62,456 nucleotides of DNA from contig NZ_WMDZ01000004.1 in the NCBI RefSeq assembly GCF_021735935.1, forward strand, positions 1 to 62,456, given 5' to 3'. The notes beneath the pieces were generated by a model. That model was not told the DNA's origin. It saw only the letters and a program-made list of their open reading frames with translations, and ran no database searches. The translations under genes and the position numbers were made by a program. This DNA comes from Sulfitobacter sp. M39. Its GTDB lineage: Bacteria > Pseudomonadota > Alphaproteobacteria > Rhodobacterales > Rhodobacteraceae. Positions 26,379 through 35,013 of the stretch are shown here, in pieces. The stretch's first letter is position 1, and the number at the start of each line of letters is the position of its first letter.

Positions 26379-28424
26379 TTATTCGCCCGCCATCAGCATC
26401 GGCTGCGGTGTGCGGTAATATTGCACCCCATCCAAGACCCCCGCTGCGTGCTTCAGAGAAGAGCGATAGACAGAGGCCAGACCATCCAGCTCCGCCAGCG
26501 CATTTGCAGGCAGCACGGCGTTCTCGAAACGCGAGAGCATATCCAGATCATTGCCGCTATCCCCCGCCACGATCACGCGATCGTCCGACATGCCACGCCG
26601 CGCCGCCTCGAACCCGATCGCGGCGGCCTTGCCGGCCTGCACGGGGATGATGTCGATGAATTTCTCATGGGATGGAATGATGCGGGCCAAAATCCCCGCC
26701 TGATGCAACCGCGCCTCGATCGTGGGCACATCGCTAATGGCACCGAACAGGCTGACCTTCCACCGGCGCTGGTCATAGACCGGCTGGAAACGCACATTTG
26801 TGTCTTCCAACGCCGCACGCACCGCCGACGCATCCCACTCCTGCGAAATCAGCGCTGCGTAATCCTCACATAGGGTAAAACCGTTGCCTGAACGGCGCCA
26901 AATCTCGGTGCCCGTTGAGCTGATGATCGTATCTGGCGTGGGCAGATCCCATTCCGCCAGCACCCGCTGCGCTTCCGCGATGGAGCGTCCGGTGGCGGCG
27001 GTGAAAGCATAACGCTCCCCCTCTCGCCCGAGCCACTGGGCAAAAGCCCGCGCACCATTGCGACAGCCGGTCAGCGTGTTGTCGATGTCGCAGGCGAGCA
27101 GATGCTCATGCTGTTGAACAGCGACGGTTTGACCCTGCCGCCCGCGGACCACCCCTTCCATCACCTCTTGCGTCCGCATCGCCCAAGCGTTCCAATCATA
27201 GGTCTGCCGCGCAATACGCTGCGCCCGCCGCGCGGCCAGTTCCCGCTCCGGTGCCATCAGCACCTCCCGCAACCCGCGTGTCAGGCTCGCTGTATCGTAA
27301 GGATCAATCAAAGCACCGAAACCAAGCTCCGGCAGAATATCCGATGGCCCGCCCGATTGCGTCGCCACCAAAGGCACACCCGCCTGCGCGGCCTCTATCA
27401 GGGTCAGCCCAAAGGGTTCGTGAAACGCCGGATTGCAGAACACACCGCCCTCGGCCGCCAGCGCATAGAGGTCGCTAATATCCTGGGCGGAGTGTTGTCG
27501 CGGCAGCGCCACCTTGCCCCAAAGATCCTGGCGGTCGACCCCGTCAAACAGATCCCCAATCACCGCATCACGCTCGCTGCACCCCTGCCCCAAGCCGTCC
27601 CGCAACCCCGCAATAATCACAAGGTTCGCGCGATCTTGCAGCGTGCGATCAGACGCATAGGCATCGACCAATCGCCGCAAGTTCTTCTTCCGAATGGGCC
27701 GCGCAATGGCAAGAATGATAGGTTTGCTCACATCTCGCAGAAACCCGCCCAGCATCTGCCGCGCCCGCGCCGCATCGCCCTGCGTCTCTACGCAAACCCC
27801 CGGTCCAATCCGATGCGCACGCCCTTCTGCAGCTGGCACCAACTTCGAGATCTGCCGCTCCACCTCATCCCGCGACGAGGCGACAATCGCATCCGCCTCC
27901 GCCAATGCCTCGGTCTCCCGCGCGATCCGTGCCTCCAACTCAGCCGAAGGAACCTCGCCCGGCCCCAACTTCTCTGCCCCCAGCGAATGCGCGGTATAAA
28001 GCACCGGAATCCCGAACCTCTCCCGCGCCGCCAGCGCCAGCTCCGCCGCATCCGAGAAATGCGCATGGTTCACATCCGGCCGCGCCGCACCCATGGCTTC
28101 AAGCGTCTCTAACAAGGCGTTTCGCAGCGAAGGTAGCTCCCCCACCAAATCACCCTTTTCCAAATACTCAGCCCGATCCGACGCCAGACGCACCACTCGA
28201 CACTTAGGCGCAATCTCTTCCTCGGCCTGCGCAAAAACAATCCCTAACTCCGGCGCATCAAACAGCCGCGTTACAATCGTGACCTCTTCAACCTCAGGGA
28301 GTTTTGCCTGCGCCATCGCAGCGCCAAGAACATAGGCGATATGCCCACCGGTATCTTCCGTCATGCCGTACTTAACGGGCGGAGCAGATAGACATCCGCC
28401 CAGCGAAATATGCATGATGCGCAT
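26379..28424 (-). CDS. sucrose-phosphate-synthase-like GT4 fused to a HAD-IIB phosphatase
   Basis: A 681-residue fusion. Residues ~1-430 are a GT4 domain (GGCLSAPPVKYGMTEDTGGH opening, FGLTLIEAAQAGVPLVATQS donor site). Residues ~445-681 are a HAD-IIB phosphatase with LLACDIDNTLTGC as motif I and VAGDSGNDLDML as motif IV. This layout occurs in bacterial sucrose-phosphate synthases and mannosylfructose-phosphate-type enzymes that make and then dephosphorylate a disaccharide. The ATG at 28424 follows GGAGG; a longer TTG start at 28436 includes that site. It heads the four-gene operon. The donor and acceptor are not certain. Confidence 0.85.
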   Translation of the reverse strand: MRIMHISLGGCLSAPPVKYGMTEDTGGHIAYVLGAAMAQAKLPEVEEVTIVTRLFDAPELGIVFAQAEEEIAPKCRVVRLASDRAEYLEKGDLVGELPSLRNALLETLEAMGAARPDVNHAHFSDAAELALAARERFGIPVLYTAHSLGAEKLGPGEVPSAELEARIARETEALAEADAIVASSRDEVERQISKLVPAAEGRAHRIGPGVCVETQGDAARARQMLGGFLRDVSKPIILAIARPIRKKNLRRLVDAYASDRTLQDRANLVIIAGLRDGLGQGCSERDAVIGDLFDGVDRQDLWGKVALPRQHSAQDISDLYALAAEGGVFCNPAFHEPFGLTLIEAAQAGVPLVATQSGGPSDILPELGFGALIDPYDTASLTRGLREVLMAPERELAARRAQRIARQTYDWNAWAMRTQEVMEGVVRGRQGQTVAVQQHEHLLACDIDNTLTGCRNGARAFAQWLGREGERYAFTAATGRSIAEAQRVLAEWDLPTPDTIISSTGTEIWRRSGNGFTLCEDYAALISQEWDASAVRAALEDTNVRFQPVYDQRRWKVSLFGAISDVPTIEARLHQAGILARIIPSHEKFIDIIPVQAGKAAAIGFEAARRGMSDDRVIVAGDSGNDLDMLSRFENAVLPANALAELDGLASVYRSSLKHAAGVLDGVQYYRTPQPMLMAGE

Positions 28425-28800
28425 ATCAGCCTCCAAAAATTATGATGTATTCAGAGCTGCAAAAACGCGAGCCTCGCAAAGATAACAGTAAAGTTACCTT
28501 ATGGTTCCCGTCGGGATTGAGATTTGTTTAGAAGCAGATCGAGAGCGATTATACGCTCGGCCCTTCGCGTGCTATGCATAATCTTGTCAAAAGCAAAATT
28601 TTGCCGCAGCCTATCGGTTCAATAAGTTACTTGAGTAACCCCACACGGCTGTATGCTACTCAAACGTCACCGTTAATAGTCACATCTGTCCATAGACTCT
28701 CGGTAATAGGCTTTTCGGATGCGCGACATAAATGCACCTTGCTGAAGACCCATTTCTTCGCATGTTTTCTGAAACCATTCCGCGTCCTCGGGCAGGACTC
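28425..28800. other. intergenic region upstream of the minus-strand sugar operon
   Basis: About 375 nt without a supported gene. It must contain the promoter of the operon starting at 28424, but I cannot point to convincing -35/-10 boxes. A plus-strand frame at 28574-28804 lacks any family feature. Confidence 0.35.
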
Positions 28801-28974
28801 TTAAATGTAACTGCCTCGTATAAATCGATCTCGGTCTACCTCTGGCCTAGATGGACGATCAAATTCGCCTGGCGCATCATGGTCTTGGGAGCCTTCAAGC
28901 TCCTCAATAACCAGCTTCGCTACTTTTGCCATCAACGAACTCAACTGCTCTTCAGTACATACAAGTCTACTCAT
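28801..28974 (-). CDS. small hypothetical protein (57 residues)
   Basis: From the ATG at 28974 the frame encodes MSRLVCTEEQLSSLMAKVAK followed by an acidic/basic tail ending DRDRFIRGSYI. The N-terminal part looks helical and the tail polar, unlike random translation, and it is divergent from the XRE gene at 29082. No family is recognised. A longer frame from 29034 is possible. Confidence 0.35.
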   Translation of the reverse strand: MSRLVCTEEQLSSLMAKVAKLVIEELEGSQDHDAPGEFDRPSRPEVDRDRFIRGSYI

Positions 28975-29081
28975 CGCTACAGATTTCTCCAAAATGTGGG
29001 TACCAAAATTATATATCACAAATGGATTATTCACAGTTTACTTCATAGCCGCAACCAAAGATTTACTCCCTATGTCCAGCG

Positions 29082-29336
29082 ATGGATACTCCACATATTG
29101 ACCCTTTGTTGACCGCACTGGCCTCGGTTCTAAGAAAGCATCGCCGAGCGTTGAATATTTCCCAAGAGGAGCTGGCCCATAGGGCCGGGAGAAGTATGCG
29201 CTATGTATCCTTGCTCGAAAGAGGGAAGCATCAGCCAACGCTGGATACACTACGGCGTATGAGCGATGTCTTTGGCATGCCCCTTAGCCAGCTCATTCTA
29301 GAAGCAGAAACGCAGATTTCGCAGGCGGATATTTAG
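29082..29336 (+). CDS. XRE-family HTH transcriptional regulator
   Basis: An 84-residue single-domain protein: RKHRRALNISQEELAHRAGR and SMRYVSLLERGKHQPTLDTL form the five-helix Cro/CI DNA-binding fold. It has no partner domain. It lies convergent to hipA and divergent from a small hypothetical gene. A perfect 20-bp inverted repeat follows 40 nt after its stop. It may be an autoregulated repressor or an orphan antitoxin-like protein. Confidence 0.85.
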   Translation: MDTPHIDPLLTALASVLRKHRRALNISQEELAHRAGRSMRYVSLLERGKHQPTLDTLRRMSDVFGMPLSQLILEAETQISQADI

Positions 29337-29376
29337 CCCACTCAGCTCTGACATCTGAGGACACCCAGCGGTAAAT

Positions 29377-29419
29377 ATGACTTTACCCTATTTGAATAGT
29401 TCAAATAGGGTAAAGTCAT
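29377..29419. repeat. perfect 20-bp inverted repeat with 3-nt loop
   Basis: The arm ATGACTTTACCCTATTTGAA (29377-29396) is followed by TAG and then its exact reverse complement (29400-29419). It lies between the convergent XRE and hipA genes. No T run follows on either strand, so it is not a textbook terminator, although a 20-bp RNA stem could still stop or protect both messages. Confidence 0.85.
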
Positions 29420-29489
29420 GACAATGTCGGACCTCAGAAGAAGCCCCACAGACTATAAGCGCTTTTGTTAATTGATAAAATGTTGCGGC

Positions 29490-30791
29490 TTAATGCGAAC
29501 GAAAATGACCAGCTAGGGCGGCTAACTTACCGGACAATCCATCAAATGCGAACTCACGCAAGAACGCCCGCTCGCGTAACGCACTATGATCTGCAGGCGT
29601 CAAATCCACGTCTCGGGCTATCTCATCAAACAGATCGCGGATCGCCTCGACCTGACTGAGGATGACCCTTTCTGCTCGCCCCTGATCCAACCCAAAACTA
29701 CCGGCCGCATCCAGTGCCAAAGAAAGGTTCGCGAGGTGATCTGTCCCCCGTACTGCCATGGCCTGATTGGCCTCATATGACGCCCGCGGACGCGGGTCGA
29801 TGTCGTAGGCCGGCGTCAACTGAAGCTGTTCTCCCGTCCAGAACCCAGCATGGTTGCGGGCGTGGTCATCGGTATTACCCACGAGAATGTTGAAGCACAT
29901 ACGCGCGAATAACTCTTGCAGATCCGCGCTTGGCGTGACGCTCGCTCTGCGCAGATGTGTGGCAAGATCCTCGTAGCTTGCGTAGCGCCCCTGAAGCTCG
30001 CTGAGCCCAAGAATGGTCAACGCAGATACCATCGCGCGCCGTGTCCAGCCCTGCCCGGTATTGATCCGGTCGAACCGCTCAATCAGCAGCACATCCTTGC
30101 CCATGACCTGGCGAAGCTCGACCGGGGCGACGTTCATACCGCAGGCCTGCGCAATCTTCATTGCGATATATTCACCCTTTACCACCGAATGCTGGTCGTT
30201 GGAGGCGCTGAATTTCGCAATCATCTTGCGATTGCCATCGGTGACCTGCGCCTTGGGCCGTGCCCCGCCGATAGACGTCCCGTGGCGCAAGGCTTCGTCC
30301 AGCTCCAGCGGCAAGGACACGCCACGTTCCACAAGATCCGCAGCCTCTATAAGGGTCGAGAGCGCAACCTCCCCCGCCAGTCGCGGCACGTAGTCTGTCG
30401 CGGATGTTTGAAAGTCCAGCGCGCCAATCCGGTCGGAGCCGGATTGCAGCATATAGTTCATCTCATCGAGCGCATCGAGGTCCATGGCGATGCCCTTCGC
30501 ACCGGTCAACCGGTTGATAATGACCCGGCGTCCCCAAAAATCAGGGGCCCCGTCGCGCAGGGAACCTGCGATCTGCAGCGGGGCGGCGGGCACGTGGATC
30601 TGCTCGACCAAGGGCAGTTCTGGCAGGAAAATCGGAATCGCATCAGGATTGCGCAGATAGCTTTTACCGTAGGTGAACTGATGCAGCTGACCCACAAGAT
30701 CGACGCGGCCAGCGACCACAGGGTCGGTTGCACCTGGCAGAAATATCCAGACATAGAGGGTCTTGGTCGGTTTCAACAGCTCAGAAGTCAT
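29490..30791 (-). CDS. hipA: HipA-family toxin (serine/threonine kinase)
   Basis: A 433-residue protein with the HipA N1 domain (LYVWIFLPGATDPVVAGRVD, GSLRDGAPDFWGRRVI), the glycine-rich HGTSIGGARPKAQ loop, and the kinase catalytic motifs ILVGNTDDHARNHAGFW and LTPAYDIDPRP. HipA kinases phosphorylate aminoacyl-tRNA synthetases and cause growth arrest unless held by HipB. The start overlaps hipB by 11 nt. On a plasmid such a pair usually stabilises inheritance. Confidence 0.93.
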   Translation of the reverse strand: MTSELLKPTKTLYVWIFLPGATDPVVAGRVDLVGQLHQFTYGKSYLRNPDAIPIFLPELPLVEQIHVPAAPLQIAGSLRDGAPDFWGRRVIINRLTGAKGIAMDLDALDEMNYMLQSGSDRIGALDFQTSATDYVPRLAGEVALSTLIEAADLVERGVSLPLELDEALRHGTSIGGARPKAQVTDGNRKMIAKFSASNDQHSVVKGEYIAMKIAQACGMNVAPVELRQVMGKDVLLIERFDRINTGQGWTRRAMVSALTILGLSELQGRYASYEDLATHLRRASVTPSADLQELFARMCFNILVGNTDDHARNHAGFWTGEQLQLTPAYDIDPRPRASYEANQAMAVRGTDHLANLSLALDAAGSFGLDQGRAERVILSQVEAIRDLFDEIARDVDLTPADHSALRERAFLREFAFDGLSGKLAALAGHFRSH

Positions 30792-31119
30792 TGTCTATCT
30801 TCCCGCGGCTCGCCTGGAAGGCACGCTGACGCAACAGAGCGTTTGCGCGCCGCTCGGTGCCGAGCCGCGTGGTCAGCCGTTCGTCATCTTCCTCAAATAG
30901 CGGAACGCCAAGGATGGCGGCGATTTCGAAGACAGCACCAAGGGATACGGCCATGTCCCCCTTTTCCACACGTGACAGTAGCGGGCGAGAGACCCCTGCC
31001 CGTTCCGCCAGCTCCTGCGCGGTCATGTTCCGCTCCAACCGCGCGGCGCGGATCATTAGCCCCAAAAGCTCTGCAGCCTTTCGGGCGGTTGGCGAATAGG
31101 GGCGTGTTGGTTTGGCCAT
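30781..31119 (-). CDS. hipB: HipB-like antitoxin (XRE HTH)
   Basis: A 112-residue protein with a clear HTH: RLERNMTAQELAERAGVSRP, LLSRVEKGDMAVSLGAVFEI. The C-terminal extension (TERRANALLRQRAFQASRGK) is basic. It precedes and overlaps hipA, the normal antitoxin-toxin order, and a palindromic operator-like site lies just upstream. It should bind HipA and repress the operon. Confidence 0.9.
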   Translation of the reverse strand: MAKPTRPYSPTARKAAELLGLMIRAARLERNMTAQELAERAGVSRPLLSRVEKGDMAVSLGAVFEIAAILGVPLFEEDDERLTTRLGTERRANALLRQRAFQASRGKIDNDF

Positions 31120-31138
31120 CGGTATTTAGAGTACTTTG

Positions 31139-31156
31139 TAATATACATATTACATA
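31139..31156. promoter_or_regulatory. hipBA operator-like palindrome
   Basis: TGTAATAT-AC-ATATTACA is a perfect 8-bp inverted repeat about 20 nt upstream of the hipB start, in an AT-rich stretch that would hold the promoter. It is the expected position for HipB autoregulation. It could also serve the plus-strand sulfotransferase gene at 31321. Confidence 0.6.
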
Positions 31157-31320
31157 ATGCGACGTAATGATACTTATACGTTATACTACTTCAAATTTCC
31201 ACCAAATTCTATCATTGCGCTCCGACCCATCTTCGACTTCACCGTTGTCCCTGCTGCTACAGCGTACCTTGCCGACACTCCCCCACAGCCTACCTGACTT
31301 TCGCAAGAAAGAGGGGCTCC

Positions 31321-32109
31321 ATGACAACACATCGCTATATTTTCGTTGGCGGTTTGCACCGCTCCGGCACCAGCCTCGTGGCGCGGCTGATCGGTGGTTT
31401 GCCCGGTGTCAGTGCGATCAACGCCGCCCCCGTGCCGGAGAATGAAGGCGTCTATCTGCAAGGGGCCATTCCTCATACCGCGCGGCATGGCATGCCCATG
31501 CATTTCGCTACCGATCCCGCGCAGCACCATATAGAAGGATCGCATTTCGACAGGTTAGAGACGCAAATGCGGTTGGAGCGGGACTGGGCACCGTATTTTA
31601 AAGAAGCCCCGTGGCGGGTCGAGAAGTCGCCCGTAAACCTGACACGGATGCGCCTGTATCAGCAACTCTTCCCCCTGTCGCAATTCGTCGTCGTGACCCG
31701 CCACCCAGAGGCGGTTGCTGCCGCCACCTCCAAATGGATCGACATGAACCCCGCTGCGATGATGAACCACTGGCTGGACGCCTACGACATCGTAAGGCGC
31801 GACATCGATTACCTGCATGCGGTGATCACCATCCGCTATGAAGATCTTGTCGCCGACCCTACCGCTACATTGGCGCGGTTGGCGGCGTTTTTAGATGTGG
31901 ACACGACACCCGCGCCGTCCGACATCCGCGATGGCAATCAGGATTATGCGGGGACGACCACGCCCTCTCCCGCTCAAGCGGAGCGTGCGGCGGCGTGGGG
32001 ATATGGTGTGGGATTGCAGGCTCAGCCTTGGGCTGGCGTGACCCGCCACCCTCTGCGGCGCATTGCTGAGAATGTTGAAGCGGCGGTGGGTGGGGCACCG
32101 TCGACCTGA
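31321..32109 (+). CDS. sulfotransferase family protein 4
   Basis: A 262-residue protein opening with YIFVGGLHRSGTSLVARLIG, a 5'-PAPS-binding loop. WRVEKSPVNLTRMRLYQQLF and QFVVVTRHPEAVAAATSKWI give the 3'-phosphate region, and VITIRYEDLVADPTATLARL is typical of the family. AAAGAGGGG precedes the ATG. It is a single gene between hipBA and the SbnA-like cassette, away from the main polysaccharide locus, and GC-rich unlike sulfotransferase 3. Its acceptor may be a product of the nearby minus-strand sugar operon. Confidence 0.83.
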   Translation: MTTHRYIFVGGLHRSGTSLVARLIGGLPGVSAINAAPVPENEGVYLQGAIPHTARHGMPMHFATDPAQHHIEGSHFDRLETQMRLERDWAPYFKEAPWRVEKSPVNLTRMRLYQQLFPLSQFVVVTRHPEAVAAATSKWIDMNPAAMMNHWLDAYDIVRRDIDYLHAVITIRYEDLVADPTATLARLAAFLDVDTTPAPSDIRDGNQDYAGTTTPSPAQAERAAAWGYGVGLQAQPWAGVTRHPLRRIAENVEAAVGGAPST

Positions 32110-32413
32110 CTGCGGCTTGATACAAGTAAGCCACTAAACCGCAGGCTAGAGACACATACTGTGGACCCACGCCCCCATTACACATCGCCTCCCGCCTCCC
32201 AATCTCACCTCAATTGCACACAAGACGGAACTTTATCCCGACCACGAGGTTCAATCTCAAATAGCAATTTTCGACCATCGTTCTCTTCCTCACAACGCCG
32301 CGCCCCTCCCTTCGAGGGTTCAACAGCACGCGAAGTGAAAGAGACGCAACACGATCCGCGACGGCGCGGTCCTGCGCCGCCGGTGAGACTTGGCTTCCCG
32401 AAAGGCTGCGCAG
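32110..32413. other. intergenic region before the SbnA-like gene
   Basis: CTGCGG (32110-32115) and CCGCAG (32139-32144) could pair weakly just after the sulfotransferase stop, with no T run. The GC-rich stretch directly before 32414 can fold, but I recognise no riboswitch consensus. No gene is supported. Confidence 0.35.
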
Positions 32414-33466
32414 ATGAATATTCGTACTCAGGTAAAGACCCACTCCCACACGGCAACCCCTTTTGCGGCGACGCGGATCGCGGACAATGTGCTCGACCTT
32501 ATTGGGCAGACGCCGATGGTGCGCTTGCCTCGCTACCTCGACCGCGAGGATGTCAATCTGGTCGCCAAGGTCGAGGCGCTGAACCCCGGTGGCAGCGCCA
32601 AGGACCGGCCCGCCCGACACATGATCGAACGCGCTTTGGCGGACGGTCGGCTCAAGGCTGGCGATACGGTGGTTGAATCCTCCTCCGGCAATATGGGCAT
32701 CGGTCTGGCACAGGCGTGCGCAGTGCATGGGCTGCAATTCATCTGCGTCGTCGACCCTAATGCGCAGTCCCAGAACGTGGCGATCATCCGCGCCTTGGGG
32801 GGCCAGATTGAACTGGTCGATCACGCGCCTGACGGTGATTTCCTCGCCGCGCGACTGGATCGTGTCGCCAAGCTTTTAGAAGAAGACTCCCGCCGCTTCT
32901 GGCCGAACCAATATGCGAACCTCGACAACCCAGAGTCCCACGAACTCGGCACCATCGCCGAGATCGACGCAGCGCTTGGCGGGCAGATCGATGTGCTATT
33001 CGTCGCCTGTTCCAGCACCGGCACGGCGCGCGGGTGTCGCGATTATCTGCGCCGGATGGGGCGTAAGACGAAGGTGGTCGCGGTGGATGCCATGGGCAGC
33101 ACGCTGTTCAACGGCACAGCGGGCCCGCGCAAAATCTCTGGCATGGGCGCGGGTCGTATCCCCGAGCTGGCCAAGGGGCAGGAGTTTGATGATCTCGTCC
33201 GCGTTTCCGATGTGGCCTGCGTCGCCGGCTGCCGTCGCGCCGTTGCGCGCGAAGGGCTGCTGGTCGGCGGCTCCGGCGGTGGTGTGCTTGAGGCAGTACG
33301 GGGTATGCAGGACGCGCTTGCCGGCCTGACCGTCGCCGCGATTATCCACGATTCCGGCTCGCGCTACTTGGGCACCGTCTTTGACCCCGAATGGGTGGAG
33401 CGGGAACTGGGGATTTGCGAGGCGGATGTGACCGCGTTGGCAGGATTGGCCTCCGCGGATTCATGA
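32414..33466 (+). CDS. SbnA/Y4xP-like PLP-dependent cysteine-synthase-fold enzyme
   Basis: A 350-residue fold-type II PLP enzyme. DLIGQTPMVRLPRYLDREDV leads into VEALNPGGSAKDRPARHMIE with the PLP lysine, then ESSSGNMGIGLAQAC, and the C-terminal GSGGG and HDSGSRYL loops. Replacement of the usual SSGNTG by SSGNMG fits SbnA-type enzymes, which join O-phosphoserine and glutamate, rather than CysK. The ATG at 32414 is favoured over an upstream in-frame start. The stop overlaps the next gene (ATGA). The three-gene set resembles rhizobial y4xP-y4yA, but no siderophore synthetase is adjacent. Confidence 0.8.
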   Translation: MNIRTQVKTHSHTATPFAATRIADNVLDLIGQTPMVRLPRYLDREDVNLVAKVEALNPGGSAKDRPARHMIERALADGRLKAGDTVVESSSGNMGIGLAQACAVHGLQFICVVDPNAQSQNVAIIRALGGQIELVDHAPDGDFLAARLDRVAKLLEEDSRRFWPNQYANLDNPESHELGTIAEIDAALGGQIDVLFVACSSTGTARGCRDYLRRMGRKTKVVAVDAMGSTLFNGTAGPRKISGMGAGRIPELAKGQEFDDLVRVSDVACVAGCRRAVAREGLLVGGSGGGVLEAVRGMQDALAGLTVAAIIHDSGSRYLGTVFDPEWVERELGICEADVTALAGLASADS

Positions 33467-35013
33467 GCGACACAGAAATTGCCATTGTCGGCTGCGGCCC
33501 CAAGGGGCTCTACGCGCTTGATAGCCTGTGCGAGGCGGCGCGGCGCAGTCCGCGGCACCGGTTTACCGTCCATATTTTCGAACCCTCGGCGCACCCCGGG
33601 GCGGGGCCGATCTACGATCCGGGTCAGCCGGATGTGCTGCTGATGAACTTCCCTGCTGGTCTGATTAACGCCTGGACCGGTGGGCGCGGGCCGTCGTTTT
33701 TGGAATGGGCTGCGCGGAGCCCAAAGCCCGTCGATGCTGGCGACTACGTGCCCCGTGCGCATGTGGGGCGGTATCTCTTCTGGAGCTTTGAGCGTGTCGT
33801 CGCGCAAGCCCCGTCGAATGTGAGACTAATCCGGTATAAAACGGGCGTCGACGCGGTGAACCGCAGCGGGGATCGATGGAATATCTCTCCCCAAAACGTC
33901 ACCGTTGATCACATCCTGATCACAACCGGTCACCAAGATGGGTTTCGTCAGGGCAAGGCCGACACACGCGACCACATCCCCTCCCCCTTCCCCATTGGTC
34001 AGCGTCTGACCCAGACCGCCGTGCCGCCCAACTCTACCGTGCGCTGCAAGGGCTTCGCGCTCACCTTTATCGACACGATGCTCGCACTGACCGAGGGGCG
34101 CGGCGGGGTCTTCACCCTCTCCGCCACCGGGTATAACTATACCCCCTCAGGACAGGAGCAGCGTCGCATCGCCCCCTTCAGCCGCAGCGGTCGCCCGATG
34201 CGCGCCAAGGTAGAGACGGCACTGTTCACGCAGCCGAAGGACGACGCCTTTTGGGACGAACGACGTGCCGATCTTTCGCACATCCTGCGCACCCCTAACG
34301 CCACCTTAACCCATCACATCTGGCCCGCGTTTTTGTCATGCGCCGATCAGGTTCTGGGCAACCCCTCCGGCACCAGCGCCGAGTTCTTCACCCACCGGAC
34401 CGAAACAACCTTCACCCCCGACGAGATCCGCCAAGACCTGCGCATCGGCTATGACATCGCCATGGGGCGACGCGCTCAAGACAGCGCTTGGGCCCTGGCC
34501 GAGGTCTGGCGCCGCTGCTATCCGCAGCTGATCAACTGGATCAGCCACCGCGAGTTAACCCCCGACGACGCCCACCACTTCCGCCAGATCGCGGCAGAGA
34601 TGGAGCGGCTGGCCTTCGGCCCACCCGCGCAGAACATCGGCAAGCTGATCACGCTGGAACAGGCGGGTATCGTCAGCTTTGATAATATGTCGGGCGAGGC
34701 CGCGGCAGATGTCACGATCAACGCCACGATCCCGCCTGCGGGGGGGGCCGAGCTTGGTACCCCGCTGGGCGCTCTCCTGCGCGACGGGCACGTCAGTATC
34801 GGCACAATGGGCGGTGTTAGGGTCGATAAAAACGCCCACGCCCTGACACGCGACGGCACCGCCAAGGGCCTCTCCGTCATCGGCCGCGCCACCGAAGGCT
34901 GCGTGCTTGGCAATGATACGCTGTCACGCTCCCTCCATGATCTTCCCGAAAACTGGGCCGCCGCCGTCGTGCAATGCGCCCGTCAATCCAACGCGCTGGA
35001 GCATTCCCTATGA
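33463..35013 (+). CDS. FAD/NAD(P)-binding protein of the SbnA-Y4yA cassette
   Basis: The ATG at 33463 overlaps the preceding stop. The 516-residue protein starts with EIAIVGCGPKGLYALDSLCE, a dinucleotide-binding GxGxxG, and continues with IFEPSAHPGAGPIYDPGQPD, as in the FAD-NAD(P)-binding (NAD_binding_9) family. DHILITTGH and GLSVIGRATEGCVLGNDTLS are further FAD-contact motifs. It is probably an oxidoreductase acting on the amino-acid product of the SbnA-like enzyme. Its stop overlaps the next ATG. Confidence 0.8.
   Translation: MSDTEIAIVGCGPKGLYALDSLCEAARRSPRHRFTVHIFEPSAHPGAGPIYDPGQPDVLLMNFPAGLINAWTGGRGPSFLEWAARSPKPVDAGDYVPRAHVGRYLFWSFERVVAQAPSNVRLIRYKTGVDAVNRSGDRWNISPQNVTVDHILITTGHQDGFRQGKADTRDHIPSPFPIGQRLTQTAVPPNSTVRCKGFALTFIDTMLALTEGRGGVFTLSATGYNYTPSGQEQRRIAPFSRSGRPMRAKVETALFTQPKDDAFWDERRADLSHILRTPNATLTHHIWPAFLSCADQVLGNPSGTSAEFFTHRTETTFTPDEIRQDLRIGYDIAMGRRAQDSAWALAEVWRRCYPQLINWISHRELTPDDAHHFRQIAAEMERLAFGPPAQNIGKLITLEQAGIVSFDNMSGEAAADVTINATIPPAGGAELGTPLGALLRDGHVSIGTMGGVRVDKNAHALTRDGTAKGLSVIGRATEGCVLGNDTLSRSLHDLPENWAAAVVQCARQSNALEHSL

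Noticed and set aside
27102..28112. 336-codon plus-strand frame opposite the GT-HAD fusion
   Set aside because: Arg/Pro-rich shadow translation; the minus strand has complete GT4 and HAD motifs.
29377..29419. CRISPR-like or terminator reading of the 20-bp inverted repeat
   Set aside because: It is a single inverted pair without spacers or direct repeats, and no T run follows, so it is reported only as an inverted repeat. No CRISPR array was seen anywhere in the window.
29916..31157. 413-codon plus-strand frame opposite hipBA
   Set aside because: Shadow of two recognisable minus-strand genes, with no domain of its own.
32345..32413. Possible riboswitch in the GC-rich leader of the SbnA-like gene
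   Set aside because: The leader can fold, but it matches no riboswitch consensus I know, so only the region is noted.
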